A stretch of DNA of 60,188 nt from Promethearchaeota archaeon (GTDB lineage: Archaea; Asgardarchaeota; Lokiarchaeia; Sigyniarchaeales; SOKP01), in assembly GCA_016839765.1 (NCBI GenBank), contig JAEOTP010000077.1:1-60188 (forward strand), in the 5' to 3' direction. The notes under the pieces are model-generated. The model saw only the letters and a program-made list of their open reading frames with translations, was not told where the DNA came from and made no database searches. Numbering within the stretch: the first letter of the stretch is position 1; each line of letters opens with the position of its first letter. Both the position numbers and the translations under genes were made by a program. Of this stretch, positions 54,101-60,188 are shown in pieces.

Positions 54101-54306
54101 GGATTTCTAAAAACCTCGACCATTTTAGGTGCGAGAATACATAAACTGCAATCATTTGTAGGGAATGTCTTATCAAGTTGAGCCATTCGGCCTCCAATTG
54201 AGGGAGTCCTTTCAACTAAAAATACTTTATAACCTAATTCGGTCAAATCTAAAGAACATTGGATACCAGCAATTCCTCCACCAATTACTAATACAGATCC
54301 TTCCAT
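51199..54306 (-). CDS. hdrA: Double-length HdrA-like protein (cysteine form)
   Basis: 1035 residues, about 1.5 times a normal HdrA. Residues 1-440 are an HdrA core without the usual N-terminal domain: GGGIAGIQCSLDL (FAD), FPTNDCSLCILAPKM, CKGCGDCATKCP and a second Cys-rich site (CGVCEKVC). Around 460 a typical HdrA N terminus starts (GVLICHCGINIGKYVDVP). A second FAD domain (VIGGGVAGMSAALNIAEQG, near 595) lacks the NDCSLC loop. The end carries two [4Fe-4S] motifs (CIGCGKCVETCP and CKGCGTCAATCP). So it is a fusion of two HdrA-type units, one degenerate at the FAD-proximal cluster. HdrA is the bifurcating flavoprotein of heterodisulfide reductase. Overlaps the HdrCB gene by 1 nt (TAATG). Confidence 0.92.
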   Translation of the reverse strand: MEGSVLVIGGGIAGIQCSLDLTELGYKVFLVERTPSIGGRMAQLDKTFPTNDCSLCILAPKMVEVFRNPNIELLTYHEVKEITGAAGDFTITILKKPRYIDETKCKGCGDCATKCPKIEVPNLFDMNLGKRKSIYIPFPQAVPPVYLIDPKLCLKLTKGVCGVCEKVCEAEAIDYEQKPQDIQLNIGAIVVATGFEMPAEKLSLRWGYQYENVVSALEYERILCASGPFGGHVLRPSDHEEPEKIAFIQCAGSRDLHEGVPYCSSVCCTYTAKEAIITKEHSEKSECYVFRHDIRAYGKNFYEFTQRAQQEYGVKYYQTKISQIREDPETNDLLIHYEDLKTGEFKDFKANLVVLASPLVASRGTNELAEILGIELDQYNFFKERSYFNKLQSSKDGIFLCGFCQGPMDIPETVADASGVASQVATLLNSVKFTQIKEKEFEEPEKEVKTSEESRIGVLICHCGINIGKYVDVPDVVEEIKKLPNVVHCEANLYSCSSDSQERIKEVIKENDLNRFIVASCTPRTHETLFQVTCQEAGLNKYLFEMVNIRDQCSWVHMTEREAATEKSIDLVKMAVAKARLLKPQKEETLNIIPSALVIGGGVAGMSAALNIAEQGFETYLVETENKLGGILNYLNILSPIQEKGSIFLNEIIEKVKKNKNIKIFLESKLENIKGYIGNYDIAVGDKEKVIHDFKVGTIIVATGGKELKPNGLFQYNGKNQNVITQLELEQKLKDQNGAWLKNINRITTILCVNSRQKEGITYCSNICCATAIKNINILKEIKPELEITVLYRDLQMAKKEFEDYYRQRRKDAIFLRYDLTNIPEITRKRGARENYEIKVFDTNLQEEIEFQTDLIILSTPMIPADNLEELAKMLKVPIDKNGFFLEAHVKLRPLDFATDGIFLCGCAQWPKNIQDSISQASGAAGRASRFLSAKQIKTSGLISEVNPDKCIGCGKCVETCPYNAIELLDTKMEFEDLDLNIKQSYINSALCKGCGTCAATCPVGAISVKHYDFDQIGVMIDSYLLEKTKSLEEL

Positions 54307-55586
54307 TATGATTTAACTTCTCCATTATTTTCTGAATCAATTACATGAATTAAATTTACTAAAAACTCAGAAAAATCTTTAATTTCTATAGAAGATAAAT
54401 CGTCATAATCCTTTTGAAGGCACGAGAGGTGCATAATACATTTTGGACACGATGTAACCAAAGTTGTACCTGCTTCTTTAGCTTCTAAAAGACGACTATA
54501 TCTTAGAGCTTTGGATCGCGTATTACAATTCATCCATGAACTAACACCGCAACATAATGCATTCTCTTTATTGTGTGTCATTTCTTTGAAAGAATAACCT
54601 AATCCCTCTAAAATGTTAAAAATTTCCCTTAATTTTTCTAAAAGGTTATTAGATTTTGGTAAAAATCTGCTCAACCTGCAAGGATCGTGATAAGTAAACT
54701 GAATATTAATATCGCTTTCATCTGGAGCTTTTAACTCTACTTTGCCTTGTTTTAACTTTTCATATACGTACTCAATTATATGTTTCACTTCAAATTTTTT
54801 ATCAAAATCTTCAAATAGTTTTGGATACTCCACTTTAAAAGTCCTATAACCTTCTGCGCAAGATGTAATAATTGTTGAAACGCTGGACTTTTCAAATAAG
54901 TCATAATTTTTCTTTGCTAATTTGATAAAAGCCTCAAAATTCCCTAATCCCCAGTATAAGTCGTGTCCACAACAGACCTCATCTTTAAGAACAACTATTG
55001 GACGATTCTCAATTTGACACATTATTTTAAGTGAGCTTATGGGAATTGGATCTACTTCTTGGAATTCAAATTTAAAATATGGTATGCAACCTACGAAATA
55101 TAGAATATCCCCTTTATCTGAAATTTTACATTCTTTTGGGACCCAATCAAGATTTTTATTCGGTTGGATATAAGGCTCGCTCAATATTTCTGATATAGTA
55201 GTATAAATACCTTTATGTGCAACGAATTGCTCTGGGTTTTGTTTATAATAATTTTTCATTTTATATTTTGCATTTCTTACAATATCAGCAAAATTTATAT
55301 CTTCGGGGCAATTTTGAAGGCAGCTATTGCATGTTAAACAATCCCATAAAACCCCACTACTGATTACTTTATCTTCAGACCCTTCTAATATTCTTTGAAT
55401 AATTACGCTAGGTACAAAACTTTGAACTTTACTAAGTTGGCATACGCCGCTACAACGAACACATTGATAACATTTACTCAATAGTTTTCTTAAATTTGGT
55501 TCGTAAATCTTGTCTAGATATAACTCTGAATCCTCTATGGATTGTTCAGAATTATCTTTTTGATTGATTTCTGTTATAAGCTTCAC
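54306..55586 (-). CDS. HdrC-HdrB fusion (HdrD-like) CCG-domain protein
   Basis: 426 residues. The N-terminal part is HdrC-like with two [4Fe-4S] motifs: CYQCVRCSGVC (near 41) and CLTCNSCLQNCP (near 84). The C-terminal part is HdrB-like with two CCG domains: FVGCIPYF...EVCCGHD and HDPCRLSRF...ALCCGVSSW...CPKC. These hold the noncubane clusters that reduce disulfides. The fused order is that of HdrD. It is the first gene of the leftward set. What disulfide it reduces in an organism without methanogenesis is unknown. Confidence 0.9.
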   Translation of the reverse strand: MKLITEINQKDNSEQSIEDSELYLDKIYEPNLRKLLSKCYQCVRCSGVCQLSKVQSFVPSVIIQRILEGSEDKVISSGVLWDCLTCNSCLQNCPEDINFADIVRNAKYKMKNYYKQNPEQFVAHKGIYTTISEILSEPYIQPNKNLDWVPKECKISDKGDILYFVGCIPYFKFEFQEVDPIPISSLKIMCQIENRPIVVLKDEVCCGHDLYWGLGNFEAFIKLAKKNYDLFEKSSVSTIITSCAEGYRTFKVEYPKLFEDFDKKFEVKHIIEYVYEKLKQGKVELKAPDESDINIQFTYHDPCRLSRFLPKSNNLLEKLREIFNILEGLGYSFKEMTHNKENALCCGVSSWMNCNTRSKALRYSRLLEAKEAGTTLVTSCPKCIMHLSCLQKDYDDLSSIEIKDFSEFLVNLIHVIDSENNGEVKS

Positions 55587-55971
55587 TAAAATATTTTAAT
55601 TCTTACTTCATATTATATTGAATCACTTTGAATATGATAAAAAGGGAATGAATTTATTTTTTCTGATTAGTTTTAATAATGGTAGTTCGGTATGAAAATA
55701 AATGTAATAAGCGCAGAGTTCTAGGGAAAATTTTAATATAGAGAGTACTGAGCTCTATTATTAAATATTTCTTTTCCATTGTTGTCATCATTAAAAAATT
55801 AAAAACCAATAGGAAAAATTGTAGTTTTAAGAGTTTTTCTTATTTAATATTGGAATTATATAGTCTAATCAGAAAGAATAAATTATTTCCTTTTTTTACT
55901 TAATCATTATATTTAAATCGTTAAATTTAAAACCAAATAAATCAAGGTGAAAGAATACAAGGGTGACATAA
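55587..55971 (+). promoter_or_regulatory. Divergent promoter region between the two hdr sets
   Basis: 385 bp separate the leftward cysteine hdr genes from the rightward UGA-containing ones. For the rightward set TTATATTTAAAT at 55906-55917 is a TATA candidate, giving a leader of about 35 nt with GGGTGA (55961-55966) before the ATG at 55972. A near-central palindrome ATAGAG-(9 nt)-CTCTAT lies at 55738-55758 and could be an operator that switches between the two sets. No gene fits in this stretch. Confidence 0.45.
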
Positions 55972-57969
55972 ATGTCTGATAAGCAGACCATTGTTAGAAT
56001 AGGCGTTTATGTATGCAGGTGAGGAGTAAATATTGGAGCTACGGTAGATTGTGATGCTGTGAAAGATGCTGTTGAACATCTCTCAAATGTCGCAATTACT
56101 AGAGTAAATGACTTTACTTGTAGTGATCCTGGACAGAAAATCATCAAAAATGATATTTTAGAGTTAGATTTAAATCGCATTGTTGTTGCTGCTTGTACTC
56201 CAAAAATTCATGAATCCACTTATCGTGCTGTCTTAATTGAAGCTGGATTAAGCCCTTATTATTTTCAGATGGTTAATTTACGTGAACATTGTTCATTTGT
56301 ACACGGAGATGACAAGAGAGGTGCCACTGAAAAGGCGATAAGACTAGTTATAGCAGGAATAAACCGTGTTCGTGAGTTAGAGAGTATTCCCCGGAAAGTT
56401 ATACCAGTAGAGAGGGCAGCTTTAGTAATTGGTGCTGGAATTGCTGGAATGAATGCTGCGTTAGATTTAGCAAACCAGGGAATAAATGTTTATTTAGTTG
56501 AAAAAGAACCTACTATTGGTGGAAAAATGGCACAATTAGATAGGATTTATCCAACGGATGATTGTGGAATATGAGTACTTGCTCCAATAATGGTTAATGC
56601 TTCGAAACAACCAAATATAAATTTATATACTTATAGCGATATCGTCGAATTTAGCGGAATTCCTGGTAATTATAAAGTTAAAATAAGAAAAAATCCTCGT
56701 TATATTGATGAAAGTAAGTGTACTGGTTGTGGCTTATGCACATCCAAATGTCCTATAAAAATACCCGATGAATTTAATAGAGGGATCGGTGATAGGTGTG
56801 CTGTTTACATTCCCTTCCCTCAAGCTGTACCAAAATATGCTGTAATTGACAAGTCTGTTTGTATTGACTGCAAAAACTGCCAAAGAATATGCCCAGCCGA
56901 AGCAGTTGATTTTGAACAAGAACCACAATATATTGATATAAATGTGGGAGCTGTAATAGTCGCTACAGGTTATGATGAATACCCAATTATCGAAACTAAT
57001 GAGTACAACTATGGATTATATCCTGATGTAATCACTCAAATAGAACTAGAACGGATGTTAAGTCCTATTGGTCCAACCGATGGTCATGTGTATAGAATTT
57101 CTAATGGAGAAATCCCAAATACGATTGTTATGATTCAATGTGTCGGTTCAAGATCAGTAAAAGAACTTCCCTATTGCTCTGGAGTGTGTTGCAATGTGGC
57201 TCTTAAAAATGCACAATTATTAAAGCAAGAGTATCCTGACATGGATGTTGTTTTGTTTTACATTGATATTAGGACAACAGATAAAGGAAACGAGGAATAT
57301 TATAGAAGAATAAGAGATACGGGGATTAGAATGATTCGAGGAAAAGTCGGAGAAGTATTGGAAGACCCTGAAACGAAAATGCTAAAAATTCGGGCATTTT
57401 CATCTTTAACAGGTGATATTATTAAACTTAACGCTGATTTAGTTGTATTGTCTACAGGTATGATACCTTCAAAAGGTACTATTGAAATTATAGACTTAAT
57501 GGGTTTAGCTAAAGGTCCAAATGGATTTTTAACTGAAATTCATGGATGTCTAAGCCCTCAAGAAACGAATAATATGGGAATTTATATTTGTGGGGCTGCA
57601 GCTGGACCAAAGAACATCCCTTATTCCGTATCAACAGCTTTAGCGGCAGCAAGCAAGGCTGCTACTCTGCTATCGCACGATACTATAAACCAAGAATTAT
57701 TGATTGCAGAAGTGAAAGAAGAACTTTGTATGGGATGCCATAGATGTGAAAAATTGTGTTATTATGAAGCAATAAAAGTAGGTGAAAACAATATTGCAAT
57801 TGTAGATGATTTAAAATGCAAAGGTTGTGGCGTGTGCGCTACATCGTGTCCCGCGAGAGCGATTGACCTAAAATACTATAGAGACAAACAATTCATCGAA
57901 GAAATTAAAGGAATCAGTAGTAGCGAAATTGAATCCATCCAAGAAGCACCAAAAATTGAGGAAGAGTAA
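55972..57969 (+). CDS. hdrA: HdrA with two UGA-encoded selenocysteines
   Basis: 665 residues if UGA at codons 17 and 201 is read through. Codon 17 gives VCR-U-GVNIG, where the cysteine copy in this window has ICHCGINIG. Codon 201 gives YPTDDCGI-U-VLAP, where the other has FPTNDCSLCILAP. The frame is continuous and fully HdrA-like on both sides: FAD motif VIGAGIAGMNAALDL near 150, CTGCGLCTSKCP, CIDCKNCQRICP, and C-terminal CMGCHRCEKLC and CKGCGVCATSCP. Length is that of standard HdrA. UGA is a normal stop elsewhere here, and selenocysteine in HdrA near the FAD-proximal cluster is known in methanogens. Read as ordinary stops, it would be seen as three broken pieces. Confidence 0.92.
56020..56022 (+). 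other. UGA codon read as selenocysteine, HdrA residue 17
   Basis: TGA in frame between TGC AGG and GGA GTA AAT ATT GGA. The matching residue is cysteine in the HdrA of the leftward set (CHCGINIG). Confidence 0.88.
56572..56574 (+). other. UGA codon read as selenocysteine, HdrA residue 201
   Basis: TGA in frame within DDCGI-U-VLAPIM. It corresponds to the second Cys of the NDCSLC motif, a ligand region of the cluster next to FAD. Confidence 0.9.
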
Positions 57970-57990
57970 ATAATTTAGAGGTTAATTCAT

Positions 57991-58425
57991 ATGGTTGATT
58001 CAGAAAATAAGAATTTTAGAAAAATTATTGCTTTTGGATGCGATAAATGAGGTTATTCTGCTGCGGATTTAACTGGAACTACGAGAAAAACATACTCAAC
58101 TGATTTTCACTTAATTCGAGTTAGATGTACAGGAAGAGTTGGTATTCATTTAATTATGGAATGTTTTTTGAATGGTGCTGATGGAGTAGCTATTATATCA
58201 TGAAAAGAAGGAGAATGTGAATATGGTAGTGGTAACCTTAATACCTATGAGCATATTAAGCTCTTGAAACGGTTATTTAAACATCTAGGGATTTCCGAAA
58301 ACAGGATTCAACAATATTTCTGTTCAGCAGCAGAGGTGGAAAAATTCATCCAATCAGTAGAAGACATAACAACCAAAATTTATGAACTCCCACCTATACC
58401 TAAACAAAAACTTAATCCGAAGTAG
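57991..58425 (+). CDS. mvhD: MvhD/VhuD-like Fe-S subunit with two UGA-encoded selenocysteines
   Basis: 144 residues if UGA at codons 20 and 71 is read through, the same length as the cysteine copy at 50.8 kb. Alignment with it: FGCDK-U-GYSAADLTG against FCCNWCSYAGADLAG; RVRCTGRVGIHLIMECF against RVMCSGRVDPAFVLRAL; IIS-U-KEGECEYGSGN against LISGCHIGDCHYISGN. Both UGAs replace cysteine ligands of the electron-transfer cluster. It starts 21 nt after the hdrA stop and ends with TAG. It accepts electrons from a hydrogenase or formate dehydrogenase partner and passes them to HdrA. Conventional gene calling leaves this stretch empty. Confidence 0.92.
58048..58050 (+). other. UGA codon read as selenocysteine, MvhD residue 20
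   Basis: TGA in frame in GCDK-U-GYSAADL, replacing the third Cys of CCNWC in the cysteine paralog. Confidence 0.9.
58201..58203 (+). other. UGA codon read as selenocysteine, MvhD residue 71
   Basis: TGA in frame in IIS-U-KEGEC, at the place of the first Cys of GCHIGDC in the cysteine paralog. Confidence 0.88.
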
Positions 58426-58485
58426 GATGATCCTACCAAAAAAATTATAGTTGGGAGGAAACTAACTCATAGCCTGAGCTTTCGG
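58417..58485 (+). promoter_or_regulatory. Candidate SECIS element in the mvhD 3' region
   Basis: A foldable region begins at the mvhD stop codon. An outer helix CCGAAG (58417-58422) can pair with CTTTCGG (58479-58485). An inner helix TCCTACCA (58431-58438) can pair with TGGGAGGA (58452-58459) with one A-G mismatch, closing an A-rich loop (58439-58451). ATGA (58427-58430) sits directly before the inner helix, as in eukaryotic-type SECIS elements, but I do not see the matching GA on the other strand. A 15-nt palindrome GTAGGATGATCCTAC (58422-58436) offers a competing fold. As hdrA has only 21 nt before mvhD, one element here would have to serve both genes. Confidence 0.35.
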
Positions 58486-58520
58486 AATTAAAAATTAGAT
58501 TAATTATTAATATTATAAAG

Positions 58521-60014
58521 ATGGAATCAAAAGGAACTATTTCATGGAACTTTTTAAAGGATATAGCAGATACTTTAGATTCATATAGGATACGCCTCTT
58601 AATAGATGCTAAAAATGAAATTATTAGTTCTGCTATTTATGATGAAGAACAATATTATCAAATACTTCTTCAGATGATTGACGTAGAAAGAATGAAATAT
58701 TCCCTATTTAATTATTTAAATACCGAAGAAAATCACAATTTTAAATCCCTAAAACAATTTTCTAAACAAAATTCAATTGATATTAAAAAAACTCTAAGCT
58801 TTTTAGAGTTATTGAGAAATGAGAGACTAATCAAGGTAGAATATATTCATAACAATAATGATACTACTGAAGGAAATTCTAGCGATTTAACCATTAAGGA
58901 TTTATCAATTAGAAGTTTACAACTAATTCCTTCTGAAGTTAAATCTATCTACGAACCAGTAAAAGTTGTTTATGAGACTAACAATTGTTCTGGGTGTGGA
59001 TTGTGTGCTGGTATCTGTCCAGTTAATTGTATAAATATCTATAATGGGTTTGGAAAACTTGATGAAGATAAATGTATAAGATGCGGATTATGTTATTATT
59101 TTTGCCCAAGGACCTACTTACCTGTAAATTTATTAAATATGACCCAAAAAGATACTTCTAAATTAGAAAATTTTCCTAAAATAGGTTATTACCTAGAGGT
59201 ATATTCGGCTAGATCTAAAATAAAGGAAATCTCTAAAGTATGTCAAGATGGTGGAATTTCAAGTACGTGTCTCTATTTTTTGTTTGAAAGAAATGAGATA
59301 GATATTGCATTGGGAGCAAAAATGAGTCGAACTCCGTGGCGACCAGAACCAATATTAATTAAAAATAAAGAAGATATATTGAAAACTGCCGGAACAAAAT
59401 ATGTAAATAATCCTACTCTCAGCTTGTTAAATGAATTGAATAAAAATTCCAGCAAAATAGCTGTTGTTGGAGTTCCTTGTATGATGCAAGCTTTATTAAA
59501 ATCAGAAATTTATAATATCGGAATCCCCTCATTAAATCAGGTAGAATATAGAATCGGTATTTTTTGCATGGAATCATTTTCTTATGAATCCCTATTAAAA
59601 ATCTGCGAAACTTTAAGTGTAGATATTAACAATGTCCGGAAAACTGATATTAATAAAGGTAAATTTTTTGTATATACTCATAAGGGAGAAGATTTATCAA
59701 TTCCAATTAAAGAAATATCTCATTTAGCAAGAGAAGATTGTGAGATTTGCTTTGATTTAACTTCTGAGTCGGCTGACATATCAATTGGTTCAATTGGAGC
59801 ACCATCAGGTTGGAATACTGTTATAGTACGAACACCAAAAGGAAAACAATTATTTGATGGATTGGTAAAAAATAATTTGATTGAATTTAAAAAGATTACA
59901 GAAGTTCAACCCGGATTACCAATGGTTGAAAAAATTGCCAATTCAAAGAGAAATAAGTGCTCTAAACATATCGCTAAAAAAGAAGGCGAAAACAAGAGAA
60001 CTCCTAATTATTAA
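58521..60014 (+). CDS. FrhB/FdhB-like F420 oxidoreductase with N-terminal extension
   Basis: 497 residues. Residues 1-150 are a helical, winged-helix-like extension (FNYLNTEENHNFKSLKQFSK, ISLELLRN-type helices) I do not recognise. Two [4Fe-4S] motifs follow: CSGCGLCAGICP and CIRCGLCYYFCP (about 155-200). Then comes the FrhB domain: VCQDGGISSTCLYFL, VVGVPCMMQAL and CFDLTSESADISIGSIG. FrhB-type subunits bind FAD and F420 and move electrons between F420H2 and iron-sulfur partners. It lies 95 nt after the UGA-containing mvhD on the same strand, pointing to an F420-coupled HdrA complex. CofC is 10 kb upstream. Confidence 0.85.
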   Translation: MESKGTISWNFLKDIADTLDSYRIRLLIDAKNEIISSAIYDEEQYYQILLQMIDVERMKYSLFNYLNTEENHNFKSLKQFSKQNSIDIKKTLSFLELLRNERLIKVEYIHNNNDTTEGNSSDLTIKDLSIRSLQLIPSEVKSIYEPVKVVYETNNCSGCGLCAGICPVNCINIYNGFGKLDEDKCIRCGLCYYFCPRTYLPVNLLNMTQKDTSKLENFPKIGYYLEVYSARSKIKEISKVCQDGGISSTCLYFLFERNEIDIALGAKMSRTPWRPEPILIKNKEDILKTAGTKYVNNPTLSLLNELNKNSSKIAVVGVPCMMQALLKSEIYNIGIPSLNQVEYRIGIFCMESFSYESLLKICETLSVDINNVRKTDINKGKFFVYTHKGEDLSIPIKEISHLAREDCEICFDLTSESADISIGSIGAPSGWNTVIVRTPKGKQLFDGLVKNNLIEFKKITEVQPGLPMVEKIANSKRNKCSKHIAKKEGENKRTPNY

Positions 60015-60128
60015 AAATATATGATATTTGAAATTATCTCGAAATCTTCTTTCTTCTATTCTAAACCATAAAATTAATATTAAATTTCACATTAAAAAGT
60101 ATATCATTAATATTTATTTGGAATTAAA

Positions 60129-60188
60129 ATGAGTTCTATATCTCCAATTAGACCCAAAAACTTTCGTGAAAAAGTATTTTTCAGAAAA
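60129..60188 (+). CDS. Start of a gene cut by the window edge
   Basis: An ATG at 60129 opens a frame of 20 codons (MSSISPIRPKNFREKVFFRK) that runs off the window without a stop. It follows the FrhB-like gene by 114 bp on the same strand. It is too short to identify; given the context it may be another electron-transfer subunit. Confidence 0.4.
   Translation, partial: MSSISPIRPKNFREKVFFRK

Noticed and set aside
56020-58203. Interpreting the in-frame UGAs as pseudogene decay
   Set aside because: All four disruptions are UGA, none is TAA, TAG or a frameshift; all fall at conserved cysteine positions, and length and motifs are otherwise intact.
55972-58425. UGA reassigned to Trp genome-wide
   Set aside because: Several genes in the window end in TGA at the right place (for example at 30529, 31910 and 34992), and tryptophan is encoded by TGG throughout.
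58422-58436. Calling the 15-nt palindrome a transcription terminator
   Set aside because: It overlaps the stop codon, has almost no loop, and archaeal termination relies on T-runs, which do not follow it.

Overview
The window is AT-rich DNA from an archaeon, most likely an Asgard (Lokiarchaeia-like) lineage. The signs are a Rag/Gtr-type GTPase with an HKxD motif and a C-terminal roadblock-like half, a Rab/Ras-like GTPase, a gelsolin-like domain, leucine-rich-repeat proteins, ribosomal protein S25e and a histone with a Lys-rich tail. A tRNA-Ser with an intron and in-frame UGA codons in heterodisulfide-reductase genes fit the same picture. This assignment is inference; the window contains no rRNA.

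Layout. 0-6.2 kb: archaeal AMP phosphorylase, then three tandem paralogs with an N-terminal HEAT-like domain and 23-residue LRRs (a fourth lies at 11.8 kb). 6.2-16 kb: DNA ligase, a gelsolin-like protein, a hisD remnant in front of hisC, a zinc-ribbon protein, and a RuBisCO/RuBisCO-like protein. 14.4-19.8 kb: a 1429-residue surface protein translationally coupled to a cytosolic longin/winged-helix candidate. 20-28.4 kb: methyltransferase, S25e, tRNA-Ser(CGA), PfkB kinase, Rag-like GTPase, ubiquitin-like sulfur carrier, a ThiI-like protein with a lost PP-loop, a two-domain phosphoesterase and two membrane acyltransferases. 28.5-30.5 kb: two paralogous coiled-coil zinc-ribbon proteins, the second with a 5' end matching that of the Rag-like GTPase gene. 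30.6-39.1 kb: carbon metabolism (class III aminotransferase, ADP-forming acyl-CoA synthetase alpha, hydroxyisobutyrate-type dehydrogenase, two GPH transporters, cupin glucose-6-phosphate isomerase, Fe-S protein). 39.3-48 kb: housekeeping and small conserved genes, histone, TrmB regulator, Rab-like GTPase and CofC.

48-60.2 kb is the most striking part. Two hdr-mvh gene sets diverge from one 385-bp intergenic region. The leftward set (HdrC-HdrB fusion, a double-length HdrA, MvhD, then a small protein, SerRS and a coiled-coil protein) uses cysteine. The rightward set encodes a 665-residue HdrA with two in-frame UGA codons and a 144-residue MvhD with two more. All four UGAs fall where the leftward copies have cysteine, so I read them as selenocysteine. 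UGA is an ordinary stop in several other genes here. A structured 3' region after the second mvhD is a candidate SECIS, and an FrhB-like F420 oxidoreductase gene follows.

Together, HdrA/MvhD/HdrCB/FrhB-like proteins point to flavin-based electron transfer among F420, hydrogenase- or formate-type donors and a disulfide or similar acceptor. CofC (F420 synthesis) lies in the same window. No selenocysteine machinery (SelB, SPS, PSTK, SepSecS, tRNA-Sec) is visible here. SerRS, which in known systems charges tRNA-Sec with serine, sits in the leftward operon.

Translation starts are mixed. Some genes have GGTGA/GGAGG Shine-Dalgarno sites; others have a TATA box about 25 nt before the ATG and are probably leaderless.
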